In this document: positions 9,301 to 15,490 of the stretch, piece after piece
How the letters are laid out: every line of letters starts with the position of its first letter
Numbering within the stretch: the stretch's first letter is position 1
Origin: Bacillota bacterium
GTDB taxonomy: Bacteria > Eremiobacterota > SpSt-956 > JAKJGF01
Assembly (NCBI GenBank): GCA_029555925.1
Contig: JAKPQU010000573.1
Location: 1 to 21,870 of the forward strand
Direction of reading: 5' to 3'
DNA length: 21,870 bases
Position numbers and translations under genes: made by a program
The notes under the pieces: model-generated
What the model saw: only the letters and a program-made list of their open reading frames with translations
Database searches by the model: none
Told to the model about the DNA's origin: nothing

Positions 9301-9598
9301 CTCTATTAAGGATTTTTTCTAAAATACTGCTCCATTCGGGAAGATTATGTCTATCTCTGAGATGAACTTTTCCGAGAAGAGGTTTTACTTTATCTTCTGT
9401 TAAATTATCAAAAGAAAGCCTCCTGCGGAAAAGTTTATCATCTCCTTTTGCCAGAACTTCTTTCCATTTAGAAAGGTATTTGTCGGAGATTTCCCCTGTT
9501 GCAGATTCCGGGAGAAAATCTCCTTCTATCCTTTCATGTAAAAAAGCCGTTTTTTCAATAAAATCAATCACTTCTTCTGTAGACATTATTTTTTTCAT
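6368..9598 (-). CDS. lanM: Class II lanthipeptide synthetase LanM
   Basis: This bifunctional enzyme phosphorylates and eliminates Ser/Thr in a precursor core, then adds Cys to form (methyl)lanthionine. The 1076-residue length is normal for the family. The dehydratase kinase-like site is complete: K301 in VYKPK, then D376-x-H378-x-x-N381 and D393 in LVDLET. The elimination pair R539 and T545 is spaced as in CylM. The LanC-like cyclase occupies about 700-1070, with zinc ligands C949 (SWCHG) and C994-C995 (HLCCGNMG), and H1051 in GFFHGNSG. Cys-Cys-Gly replaces the usual Cys-His-Gly, as in ProcM-type enzymes that accept many substrates. AGGAGAGG precedes the ATG; a second ATG at codon 5 is a less likely start. 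The nearest substrate is the NHLP peptide 110 bp upstream. No LanT-type transporter or peptidase is fused or adjacent. Confidence 0.96.
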   Translation of the reverse strand: MKKIMSTEEVIDFIEKTAFLHERIEGDFLPESATGEISDKYLSKWKEVLAKGDDKLFRRRLSFDNLTEDKVKPLLGKVHLRDRHNLPEWSSILEKILNREDSITIEEIRKGKNLYNRFLLSEIPVPFEEIYVPLILLAREEVMKKTGSSYNLADEHVHILFEHSLLASIHYICVKTVYLEFSIFNSDSSFTGTLDRFINTKKRNRYDVFIEKILKSNYIDFFMEYRVLARLVCTLISQWIDNISEFIRRLHGDLPEISEIFNEGKDPGKLIKVDPSVSDRHNGGKQVIKLEFESGLKIVYKPKDLSLEKTYFHLLSWFNENDVPYNFKSLKIINRKDYGWVEFAEHLPCRDDEGVQNYYRRAGALLCLLYIFSTSDCHMENIIASGEYPVLVDLETLMQGDVRFFEDEQYGQRIRFLAGKKLYDSVLRTGLLPRWQFTPDNKAYDVSGLGSTDDHGMIYNQEIWKNLKTDSIRFETDRIRANRMGLNMPYIKDKKISPYEYKDDILQGFHEMYNYMLKNREYLFFHDTLLKDFRGKTVRMIFRATNTYGMILGKSINPSSLRDPLLWSIDIDLLTRALSKLEVKTDFLWPLVKYEIKSSEQLDTPCPGGYSDSKSLYLENKIEIEDFYQESGYDRLISCLKKLDCEDLKRQTALIKSSLYATNISGSYSFKETDILPVPVEKFLEYALNIAKNIEESAIHFDGSGSTWIGNEYIPSLDRAQLQPLGYGLYSGICGVALFLSALEHIEGKGRLQNIILSTLKPLFLDIEDSPDTIETGIGGARGLGSIVYSLTSISNFLAMSSVLEYAKKTALLITDEVIEQERHFDIIGGVAGAILGLLKLYSVTEDKEILHIAEKCGDHLIENRKESKSGYRAWATVENKLLAGFSHGAAGIAYSLLRLYSFLNKKACIDAAVEAIAYENTLFRKKIGNWVDLRFTEDKSEKFMISWCHGAPGIALGRIGGLCVLDSEDIRKDIERAINTTIDCPVIEKDHLCCGNMGRADILLTAGLKLNRPDLKEKALFKAGQIVTLAKETGGFRCGIEGFFDTGFFHGNSGIGYELLRMSYPDIIPSVLLFE

Positions 9599-9633
9599 TA
9601 TACCTCTCCTGCACTGTAAATAACTGTCACCGT

Positions 9634-9688
9634 AAGACTATCCGAAAAATAGAACCTGAATAAACAAAAGAGATTTTCGGATAGTCTT
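9634..9688 (-). promoter_or_regulatory. Long-stem hairpin between precursor and lanM
   Basis: AAGACTATCCGAAAA (9634-9648) and its exact reverse complement (9674-9688) form a 15-bp stem with a 25-nt loop. It fills the 110-bp gap between the NHLP precursor stop and the lanM start. The minus-strand RNA has no U-run after the stem, so full termination is unlikely. Attenuation or transcript processing favouring precursor over enzyme is a reasonable inference. Confidence 0.65.
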
Positions 9689-9708
9689 TAAACTGTGATG
9701 GCCATTTA

Positions 9709-10026
9709 CTATATATAGTGTAAAGTGCAAAGGCCAAGAAGACCGATTGATAAGGCAATTTCTCCCGTTAAATCTCCTGCCGCTATTTTATCTATTGCTT
9801 CTTCCGATAATTCTTCCAGTGCAGCAGGTTCTATACATGGCAATACTACATGTTTTACCTCCGGCGTATCTTCAACTACTCTGAGGGTTACACCTTCCGG
9901 AAGTTTTATGCCATACTCTTTAGAGAGAACCTCTCTTGGATTTGCTATCAATGCTTTTTTGAAATCTCCATCTTTCACCACCCTTGCTAAAATTTTACCT
10001 GATAAATCTTTGTTTTCTTCTGACAT
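9709..10026 (-). CDS. NHLP-leader (nitrile hydratase-like) RiPP precursor peptide
   Basis: This is a 105-residue peptide precursor. Residues 1-84 look like a nitrile hydratase alpha-subunit-derived leader: a helical start, NPREVLSKEYGIKLPEGV (29-46), TLRVVEDTPEVKHVVLP (47-63), then ELSEEAIDKIAAG (72-84) ending in a double-Gly-type AAG site. The predicted 21-residue core (85-105, nt 9774-9712) starts DLTGEIALSI and ends LCTLHYI. It contains T87, S93, C100 and T101 and is otherwise very hydrophobic. With one Cys it can form only one (methyl)lanthionine ring, S93-C100 or T87-C100; T101 might be dehydrated. C64 in the leader is unusual. An AAAGGA site overlaps the end of the radical SAM gene 17 bp upstream. 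LanM lies downstream. The exact cleavage position is inferred. Confidence 0.92.
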   Translation of the reverse strand: MSEENKDLSGKILARVVKDGDFKKALIANPREVLSKEYGIKLPEGVTLRVVEDTPEVKHVVLPCIEPAALEELSEEAIDKIAAGDLTGEIALSIGLLGLCTLHYI

Positions 10027-10043
10027 AATACTTCATCCTTTCT

Positions 10044-11678
10044 CTAATTTATGAACCTTTCAATAAAGGTTTTTCTTTCCTTTAGAAATGTTCTGTAGAC
10101 TATATCAAATATAAAATCATCACTTCTTTTCTTACCCGTATATTCTCCCAGACATTTAATCGTATTATTATGGATATTTATTTCTTCGACAAAATCTTTC
10201 ATATGTTCGCCTCCGGAAAAAAACGAGGCAAATCTGTGAGAATTAGATATAAAATCCTTATAAAACAGGAGTATATCATTATCAAAGGCTTTTAATAATA
10301 AATCTATCGTATCGGGGAATAATCTGTAGATACCGCATATAAGAAAGGAACAGAATTTTTCCAGAAAGGGATATTTATCTGTAAGGGAGCCTTCAATGGT
10401 ATATAAATGGGAAAAGAGATCTTTATTTTTCCTGACAAAAGAATGAGCAGCGGAAAAATTAACACTGTCCGATATATTTGAATAAATATCTTTCAGCACA
10501 AGCCTGTCCTTACAATCGTCATATAATTGTGTACCGCTCAGCACACACACCGAATGAAGATCACACCGGTAAACTCCCTTTTTAAGTAATTTATAAAACA
10601 TATTTAATGTCAATTTCAAATCTTCTTCAGTTTCGTCCGGGAAACCTGCCATAAATGAAATAATGGGCCTGATTTTATATTTTAACAGGTTATCTATTAC
10701 ATAATCAACTCTTTCAAGATTGAGGTTTTTACCTGCATATTTCTGCATGGAAGGAGATCCTGTCTCCATACCGATAAATACTATCTTACACCCCGAGTCT
10801 GACATGTGCTTTATTAAATCTTCATCGAGACTGTCGAGCCTTACGTAACACATCCAATCAATATTTATTTCTTTCAGCGCCCTGCATAAACCGGTAAAAA
10901 AATTATAATCAACACAGATATTGTCATTTGTAAACTCAAAGAAAAGATCATCTTTCTTTAATTTCTTTTTTACCGTTTCTATTTCTTTGCAGATGCTTTC
11001 TATAGATTTTGATCTGTATTTTCTCTGCCAGAAATTGGAAGTTGAGCAGAAGACACATTTATAAGGACATCCTCTTCCTGAATGTATGCTGATGTTTTGT
11101 AATTCCCTGAAATAAGGAATTAAATCATAATCCAGTTCGGGAAGTTCATCTAAATTCCTGACCATACCATTATCTTCATTTCTGATAATCAGATTATTTT
11201 CACGATATACTATACCCGGTGCCGATGTCAGATCATTATTCACTATTCCCTTTATAATTGCTTCTATTTTATTTTCTCCTTCTCCGTAGCAGATCAAATC
11301 TATAAAGGCAAATTCTTTAAGAATCCTTTCAGGAAAGACTGAAGCCTGGGGGCCTCCCAGGATTATTTTGATTTTATCATCTCTTTGTTTAATCAACTCT
11401 GCAAGAAGTAAGCTGTTATGAAAGGAATTACACATGGTAGTAAATCCCACAATATCAGGCTTTTTATTTATTATGAAATCACACATAATCTCCAGTTTTT
11501 TCATCTGATCAGGAGAATAATTGATTATTTTTTCGGCAAATAACCAGGTAAAACTCACTATTTCAACATCGTATCCCTTTTGTTTCAGAATAGTGGCCAG
11601 GCTCAACAATCCTGTTGATATTATATGTCTGGAATTAACAGTAATATGCTGTATATTTTCTATGAGTAATATTTTCAT
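10044..11678 (-). CDS. B12-binding radical SAM protein
   Basis: The 544-residue enzyme has an N-terminal cobalamin-binding Rossmann-like domain (about 1-150) with landmark segments GGPQASVFP (108-116) and DLICYGEGE (127-135). A radical SAM barrel follows with C204-x3-C208-x2-C211 (GRGCPYKCVFC) for the 4Fe-4S cluster and AGFPDETEEDL further on. About 150 C-terminal residues are helical and unassigned. Family members catalyse methylations, ring rearrangements and other radical chemistry with S-adenosylmethionine. Its place between two RiPP precursors, 33 bp after the Nif11 gene and 17 bp before the NHLP gene, makes peptide modification such as C-methylation the best inference; the reaction cannot be read from the sequence. 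CAGGAGA precedes the ATG. Hopanoid- or lipid-type B12-radical SAM activity is the alternative. Confidence 0.9.
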   Translation of the reverse strand: MKILLIENIQHITVNSRHIISTGLLSLATILKQKGYDVEIVSFTWLFAEKIINYSPDQMKKLEIMCDFIINKKPDIVGFTTMCNSFHNSLLLAELIKQRDDKIKIILGGPQASVFPERILKEFAFIDLICYGEGENKIEAIIKGIVNNDLTSAPGIVYRENNLIIRNEDNGMVRNLDELPELDYDLIPYFRELQNISIHSGRGCPYKCVFCSTSNFWQRKYRSKSIESICKEIETVKKKLKKDDLFFEFTNDNICVDYNFFTGLCRALKEINIDWMCYVRLDSLDEDLIKHMSDSGCKIVFIGMETGSPSMQKYAGKNLNLERVDYVIDNLLKYKIRPIISFMAGFPDETEEDLKLTLNMFYKLLKKGVYRCDLHSVCVLSGTQLYDDCKDRLVLKDIYSNISDSVNFSAAHSFVRKNKDLFSHLYTIEGSLTDKYPFLEKFCSFLICGIYRLFPDTIDLLLKAFDNDILLFYKDFISNSHRFASFFSGGEHMKDFVEEINIHNNTIKCLGEYTGKKRSDDFIFDIVYRTFLKERKTFIERFIN

Positions 11679-11711
11679 AAGATTCTCCTGAGAAATTATA
11701 ATCTTTTTATT

Positions 11712-11948
11712 TTATACTTGAAATTGAATACCTACATGAAAAAGACAGCTACCGCCTGCTAAATTACCGATATCCTCTTCACTCAGCTCTGATTTTACCA
11801 GTTCTATCTCTTCTTTAGTGAACTCAAACCCGTGGGATGTTACAAAATCCATGCGGCTCTTTTCATCTTTACATTCAGTAACTTTCCTTCTGAATTCCAG
11901 GTCTGCCTCCACTCTCTCTCTAAATGCCATGGCAGATAAAACACTCAT
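11712..11948 (-). CDS. Nif11-leader RiPP precursor peptide
   Basis: The 78-residue peptide has a Nif11-like leader: an N-terminal helix (SAMAFRERVEADLEFRRKV), a middle segment with FVTSHGFEFTKEEIELV, then ELSEEDIGNLAGG (54-66). The double glycine at 65-66 marks the probable cleavage site. The 12-residue core SCLFHVGIQFQV (67-78, nt 11750-11715) has one Ser and one Cys, adjacent to each other, so a normal lanthionine ring is unlikely. It is the first gene of the minus-strand cluster and has the strongest ribosome binding site there (AAGGAGGT). The following gene is the B12-radical SAM enzyme, which may act on it. C26 is in the leader. Confidence 0.9.
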   Translation of the reverse strand: MSVLSAMAFRERVEADLEFRRKVTECKDEKSRMDFVTSHGFEFTKEEIELVKSELSEEDIGNLAGGSCLFHVGIQFQV

Positions 11949-11977
11949 AAAACTACCTCCTTATATAAGATAGAGCA

Positions 11978-11983
11978 ATTATA
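11978..11983 (-). promoter_or_regulatory. -10 box of the RiPP operon
   Basis: The minus strand reads TATAAT about 30 nt upstream of the Nif11 precursor ATG, followed by AAGGAGGT. No good -35 hexamer lies 16-18 bp further upstream, which would fit an activator-dependent promoter. Confidence 0.5.
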
Positions 11984-11998
11984 ACATAAACCTGTGAA

Positions 11999-12020
11999 GA
12001 ACTTATGAAGAAGTTATGAA
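11999..12020 (-). promoter_or_regulatory. Tandem 11-bp direct repeat upstream of the RiPP operon
   Basis: The plus strand reads GAACTTATGAA (11999-12009) directly followed by GAAGTTATGAA (12010-12020), one mismatch apart. A further GTTATG is at 12022-12027. The units are spaced about one helical turn, and they cover the place where the missing -35 box should be. This is a plausible activator site; the regulator is unknown. Confidence 0.45.
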
Positions 12021-12229
12021 TGTTATGTGTAGAATTTTATCTGTTCCTTTACACTGTTCAGAACCCTTTTATAAGTGGATAAATATTCAGTCCTATTATT
12101 ATAATAAGCCATAGAGTGAAACAAAATGACGCTATTCCCTCTCAGAAGAGAGATAGAAAATACAAGTAATGACACACATCTTAATCATTGTGACTGTCTA
12201 CTATTTACACTACATACCCATCCTTTCAC

Positions 12230-12258
12230 TTGTATTTTAATACTATATAATGTATAAT
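12230..12258 (+). promoter_or_regulatory. Promoter of the toxin-antitoxin pair
   Basis: TTGTAT (12230-12235) and TATAAT (12253-12258) are separated by 17 bp. The -10 box lies within a tandem TATAATG repeat (12246-12259, then a partial TAATG to 12264) that could also serve as the autoregulatory operator of the ribbon-helix-helix antitoxin. The leader would be only about 16 nt. Confidence 0.55.
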
Positions 12259-12280
12259 GTAATGTATAGAGGTGATTAGA

Positions 12281-12532
12281 ATGGCAATGATAAGAAAGCA
12301 GATTTATATTGAGCCTCTCCAGAGAGATCGTTTAAAACAACTTTCCATAGAGATGGGTATATCAGAAGCAGAATTGATACGCCAGGGAATAGAACATTAT
12401 ATTTCTATGCCTTTTCAATTTCCAAGGGATCCAGAGGCATGGGAAGAAGCAAAGAAGCTAATGGTCAATCGTCTTAAGAAAGGCTCTTCAGGAGGTAAAA
12501 GAACCTGGAAAAGGGATGACATTTATGAATAA
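12281..12532 (+). CDS. Ribbon-helix-helix (CopG/MetJ-type) antitoxin
   Basis: The small 83-residue protein begins MAMIRKQIYIEPLQRDRLKQ, a beta-strand followed by helices (LSIEMGISEAELIRQGIEHY), which is the ribbon-helix-helix DNA-binding fold. The C-terminal half is charged and probably wraps the toxin. I chose the ATG at 12281 because AGAGGTG lies seven bases before it; an in-frame GTG at 12272 lacks a site. The gene overlaps the PIN-domain toxin by 8 bp, the usual translational coupling. It is expected to neutralise the toxin and repress its own promoter. Confidence 0.87.
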   Translation: MAMIRKQIYIEPLQRDRLKQLSIEMGISEAELIRQGIEHYISMPFQFPRDPEAWEEAKKLMVNRLKKGSSGGKRTWKRDDIYE

Positions 12533-12956
12533 AAAATTCTTTATAGATACAAATATTCTTGTTTATGCCCATGATGGTTCAGAGATTAATAAACAAAAAA
12601 AAGCTATAGACATTTTAGAACAACTTTTTTTAAATGGAAATGGATATCTGAGCATACAGAATCTATCAGAATTTTTCTGGATAGTTACAAGGAAAATTCC
12701 ATCTCCTTTAAGTATTGAAGAAGGAGAAAAACAAATTTACCGCTTTATAAGATCATTTTATGTTACTGATATAAATTTTTTGGTACTTATAGAAGCTCTC
12801 AGAGGTATTAAAGAACATAACTTTTCTCTCTGGGATGCACAGATATGGGCTTCTGCCAGGGTTAACCAGATACCTGTAGTTTTAAGTGAGGATTTTTCCA
12901 GTGGTTCTATTATCGAAGGAATTTCTTTCATAAATCCATTTGTAGACACATTTTAA
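12525..12956 (+). CDS. vapC: PIN-domain ribonuclease toxin (VapC family)
   Basis: The 143-residue protein has the acidic PIN-domain active site: D8 in FFIDTNILVYA, E49 in NLSEF, D104 in LWDAQIWA, with E122 and D123 in LSEDF. PIN toxins are metal-dependent RNases that block translation by cutting tRNA or rRNA. I chose the ATG at 12525, nine bases after AAAAGGG, since the in-frame ATG at 12516 touches that site. The gene overlaps the antitoxin by 8 bp. It lies between the RiPP cluster and the propeller gene and probably works independently of both. Confidence 0.9.
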   Translation: MNKKFFIDTNILVYAHDGSEINKQKKAIDILEQLFLNGNGYLSIQNLSEFFWIVTRKIPSPLSIEEGEKQIYRFIRSFYVTDINFLVLIEALRGIKEHNFSLWDAQIWASARVNQIPVVLSEDFSSGSIIEGISFINPFVDTF

Positions 12957-12960
12957 TTTT

Positions 12961-13146
12961 ACCATAAGAAAACTGGAACATTTCACAAAACCAGAAGAAA
13001 TTACTTTTACTCCTTCTGTAAAAGTCATAAAATTTACTTTTCGTGATAAAGCCCCTGTGTTCGTTATATGTGATGAGAAGAAGGATAAAAAAATAGATTT
13101 CTCCTCTCAGGTTTCAACTTCTGAAATTAAATCCGATAAAGAGTAA
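12961..13146 (+). pseudogene. Start-less coding remnant after the toxin gene
   Basis: An open frame of 61 codons, ending with TAA at 13144-13146, has protein-like composition (for example TPSVKVIKFTF and APVFVICDEKKDK). It has no ATG, GTG or TTG near its 5' end and no ribosome binding site. An in-frame TAG lies just upstream, near the end of vapC. It looks like the 3' end of a gene whose front was lost, possibly when the toxin-antitoxin pair was inserted. I do not recognise the family. It could also be non-coding. Confidence 0.35.
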
Positions 13147-13249
13147 ATCTTGAATCACTGTGAGAGATATAAAGTAGGACTTTTTTTCTTATCTATTGAA
13201 TATTATAGATGATTGTATATTTTTCATAGATTTTTGAGAGGAACTCAAT

Positions 13250-14503
13250 ATGACTATATACTGTAAGAATTGTAGAAAAGAAAACAGCAGGACAGATAAA
13301 TTCTGCATTAACTGCGGTTCTCCGCTTGATATAATGTCCGGCAATCTTCAGCCTCTTACACAGGCAGGAAGGAAAATCTGGTCATTCAGGACAGATACGT
13401 GGGGTTTCCTGAGTTCTTCTACAATGGATGGCTGGGGGTATATGGGGGTTTATTCAAGTCCCTGTGTGTCAGACGGTCTTGTTTATTTCGGCAGTAATGA
13501 CAGGAAATTCTACTGTCTTTCAGCAGCAGATGGCAGAAAGATCTGGGATTTTAAAACAGGTTTTACCTTTATATTAAGTGAAAATCTTCTTTATTACGGC
13601 ATATATTCAAGCCCCTGTGTATCAGAGGGCCTTGTTTATTTCGGAAGCTGTGATAAAAAGCTCTACTGTCTTGACGCAAAAACAGGCAGAAAAATCTGGG
13701 ATTTTAGAACAGGCAGATGTATTTTTTCCAGTCCCCGTGTCGTTAATGGTTCTGTTTATTTCGGCAGTATGGATGGAAAACTCTACTGTGTGAACGCAAA
13801 GACCGGTAGAGAAATATGGAATTTTAAAACAGGCACCTTCTTTCGGCCCGGTGGTATATTTTCAAGCCCCTGTATAGCAGATGGCTTTGTTTATTTCGGA
13901 AGTAAAGACGGAAAATTTTACTGTCTCTCGGCAGAAGAAGGAAGAAAAATCTGGGAGTTCAGAGCAGGAAACTGGATTTATTCAAGTCCCTGTGTATCAG
14001 ACGATATTGTCTGTTTCGGAAGCAATGATAAAAAATTCTACTGTCTTGATAGAAAAACAGGTAAGAAAATATGGGATTTTAAGACAGGTGGCTGGATTTA
14101 TTCAAGCCCCTCTATTATCGATGATTCAGTCTATTTCGGCAGTTATGACAGAAACCTTTACTCTCTAAATATAAAAACAGGAAGAGAAAACTGGAGATTT
14201 ACTACCTGCAGCCTTTATTACTATCCTGACGGAGTTAATTCCAGTCCCTGTGTGGCAGATGGTCTTGTATATGTCGGATGCTGCGCAAAAAAGCTCTACT
14301 GTATTGATGGAAAAGAAGGAAAGAAAGTCTGGGATTTTAAAACAGGGAATATATTTACATTTTTCAGAGGAGTGGAATCCAGCCCCTGTATGTCAGACGG
14401 TTATATTTATTTCGGATGTAATGACGGAAGCCTTTATTGCCTTGATACAGGCAAAAGAGGAATTTTCGCAGGCAGTAATCTCAATAATTACAATTTCCAG
14501 TAA
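13250..14503 (+). CDS. Zinc-ribbon plus eight-bladed PQQ-type beta-propeller protein
   Basis: The 417-residue protein starts with a four-Cys zinc ribbon (C5-x2-C8, C19-x2-C22; CINCGSP). Eight repeats of about 38-52 residues follow, with the pattern SSPC-[VI]-x-[DE]-G-x-V-Y-F-G-S-x-D-x-K-[LF]-Y-C-[LV]-x-x-x-x-G-[RK]-x-[IV]-W-x-F-x-T-G, the pyrroloquinoline-quinone (PQQ) or BamB-like propeller repeat. An opening AGRKIWSFRT strand would close the ring. It has no signal peptide, so a cytoplasmic scaffold or ligand-sensing role is likelier than periplasmic quinoprotein dehydrogenase. Most blades carry two Cys residues. AGAGGA precedes the ATG. It stands alone on the plus strand and converges on the lipoprotein gene. 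Confidence 0.88.
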   Translation: MTIYCKNCRKENSRTDKFCINCGSPLDIMSGNLQPLTQAGRKIWSFRTDTWGFLSSSTMDGWGYMGVYSSPCVSDGLVYFGSNDRKFYCLSAADGRKIWDFKTGFTFILSENLLYYGIYSSPCVSEGLVYFGSCDKKLYCLDAKTGRKIWDFRTGRCIFSSPRVVNGSVYFGSMDGKLYCVNAKTGREIWNFKTGTFFRPGGIFSSPCIADGFVYFGSKDGKFYCLSAEEGRKIWEFRAGNWIYSSPCVSDDIVCFGSNDKKFYCLDRKTGKKIWDFKTGGWIYSSPSIIDDSVYFGSYDRNLYSLNIKTGRENWRFTTCSLYYYPDGVNSSPCVADGLVYVGCCAKKLYCIDGKEGKKVWDFKTGNIFTFFRGVESSPCMSDGYIYFGCNDGSLYCLDTGKRGIFAGSNLNNYNFQ

Positions 14504-14556
14504 AAATAACTCTACCTCTCATAAAAAAACGCTATCATTTTTGACCCCTTAAAACT

Positions 14557-15387
14557 TTATCTCTCTCTTATCTTTTTAATCTCTTCCTCACTGAGTGGTC
14601 TGTCATAAATCAGAACTTCGTCTATTTTCCCGTCAAAAGGTTCAAGAAAGCCTTCTTCAGGATTTTCCCCTATGGCAAGGGTATTTGTATCTTCTTCATA
14701 ACCTATATCGTTAATCTTAACTGATTTATCGTTTTTATAAAAGGTAATTCCGCTGCCAGGCTTATATACAGCACATAAAAATTGCCATGTATTCACATCT
14801 ACGGACATTTCTGTACAGTAATGTTCAAGACCTGTAAATACAAACCATTTGTCTATATCTCTTAATATGGACCAGTCGAAATCTCCGTTATCAGAACTTA
14901 TTACCTGATGTTTTCCTTCTGAAATACTTGCAGGATAAACCCAGGCACAGAATGTTGCCCCTTTTGATTTTTCAGACTGATCAATCTTTAGATCCATTTT
15001 TACTATATGATTTTCTCCGTGAAAATCCAGTGCTTTACCGTATTTCCCTTCGGTCCATGTTGCTCCCGTAACAGTACCGTCTTTGCCGTTCTTTGAAGAA
15101 TCTTTTACTGCAGTGCCTTCACCTTCATCAAATTTCCAGTAGCCGATAAGGCCATCTGTTACAGGTAATTCTTCTGTTTCAGATGAAGGTTTTTCTTCTA
15201 CAGGAGAAGCTTTTGCTGTCTCTTCTGGAGTGGGTTTTGTCTCTGCCGGCGAAGGACTTTCTGCCGGTGAAGTCTGTGATACAGGAGAAGGTTCATGTCC
15301 CTTTTCTATCTTTAAACAGGTAATACAGGATATAGAGAAAATAGATACAAATAAGAGACACAGAGTTAATATTGAATATTTTTTCAT
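14557..15387 (-). CDS. LamG/concanavalin-like domain lipoprotein
   Basis: The 276-residue protein begins with a hydrophobic signal ending FSISC, so lipidation at C21 is likely (C24 is an alternative). Residues about 32-75 are a Ser/Pro/Glu/Thr linker with PSP and PAE repeats, a typical spacer from the membrane. Residues about 78-275 match the LamG/concanavalin A-like jelly-roll family: GLIGYWKFDEGEGTAVKDSS, GKYGKALDFHGE, a Cys/Trp-rich centre, and GKIDEVLIYDRPLSEEEI near the end. This fold usually binds carbohydrate or another surface ligand. AAGGAAGG precedes the ATG. The gene converges on the propeller gene, with a 53-bp gap in which I see no clear terminator. Confidence 0.9.
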   Translation of the reverse strand: MKKYSILTLCLLFVSIFSISCITCLKIEKGHEPSPVSQTSPAESPSPAETKPTPEETAKASPVEEKPSSETEELPVTDGLIGYWKFDEGEGTAVKDSSKNGKDGTVTGATWTEGKYGKALDFHGENHIVKMDLKIDQSEKSKGATFCAWVYPASISEGKHQVISSDNGDFDWSILRDIDKWFVFTGLEHYCTEMSVDVNTWQFLCAVYKPGSGITFYKNDKSVKINDIGYEEDTNTLAIGENPEEGFLEPFDGKIDEVLIYDRPLSEEEIKKIRER

Positions 15388-15416
15388 AATATAACCTTCC
15401 TTTCATGTTTTAATCG

Positions 15417-15451
15417 TGACGCGTGACGCGTAACGCGTGACGGGATACGGG
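15417..15451 (+). repeat. Heptanucleotide array of five units
   Basis: In-register units are TGACGCG, TGACGCG, TAACGCG, TGACGGG and ATACGGG. The array lies between the lipoprotein start and the 3' end of VIT-VWA gene B. Confidence 0.9.
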
Positions 15452-15490
15452 AGACTATTAATTCCTTAATTATATTGAAACAGGAACTGC

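Larger units (their letters stand above)
11949..12280. other. Divergent intergenic region between the RiPP cluster and the toxin-antitoxin pair
   Basis: This 332-bp gap holds minus-strand signals for the RiPP operon (11978-12020) and the plus-strand promoter of the antitoxin (12230-12258). Between them, 12021-12229 contains only short open frames of up to about 40 codons with no good ribosome binding sites. I call no gene there. Confidence 0.7.

Noticed and set aside
12017..12250. Two short plus-strand frames (about 33 and 43 codons) in the RiPP/toxin-antitoxin gap
   Set aside because: They have weak or absent ribosome binding sites, no recognisable leader or motif, and overlap promoter signals.
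14504..14556. Possible terminator between the propeller and lipoprotein genes
   Set aside because: There are A- and T-runs but no convincing stem.
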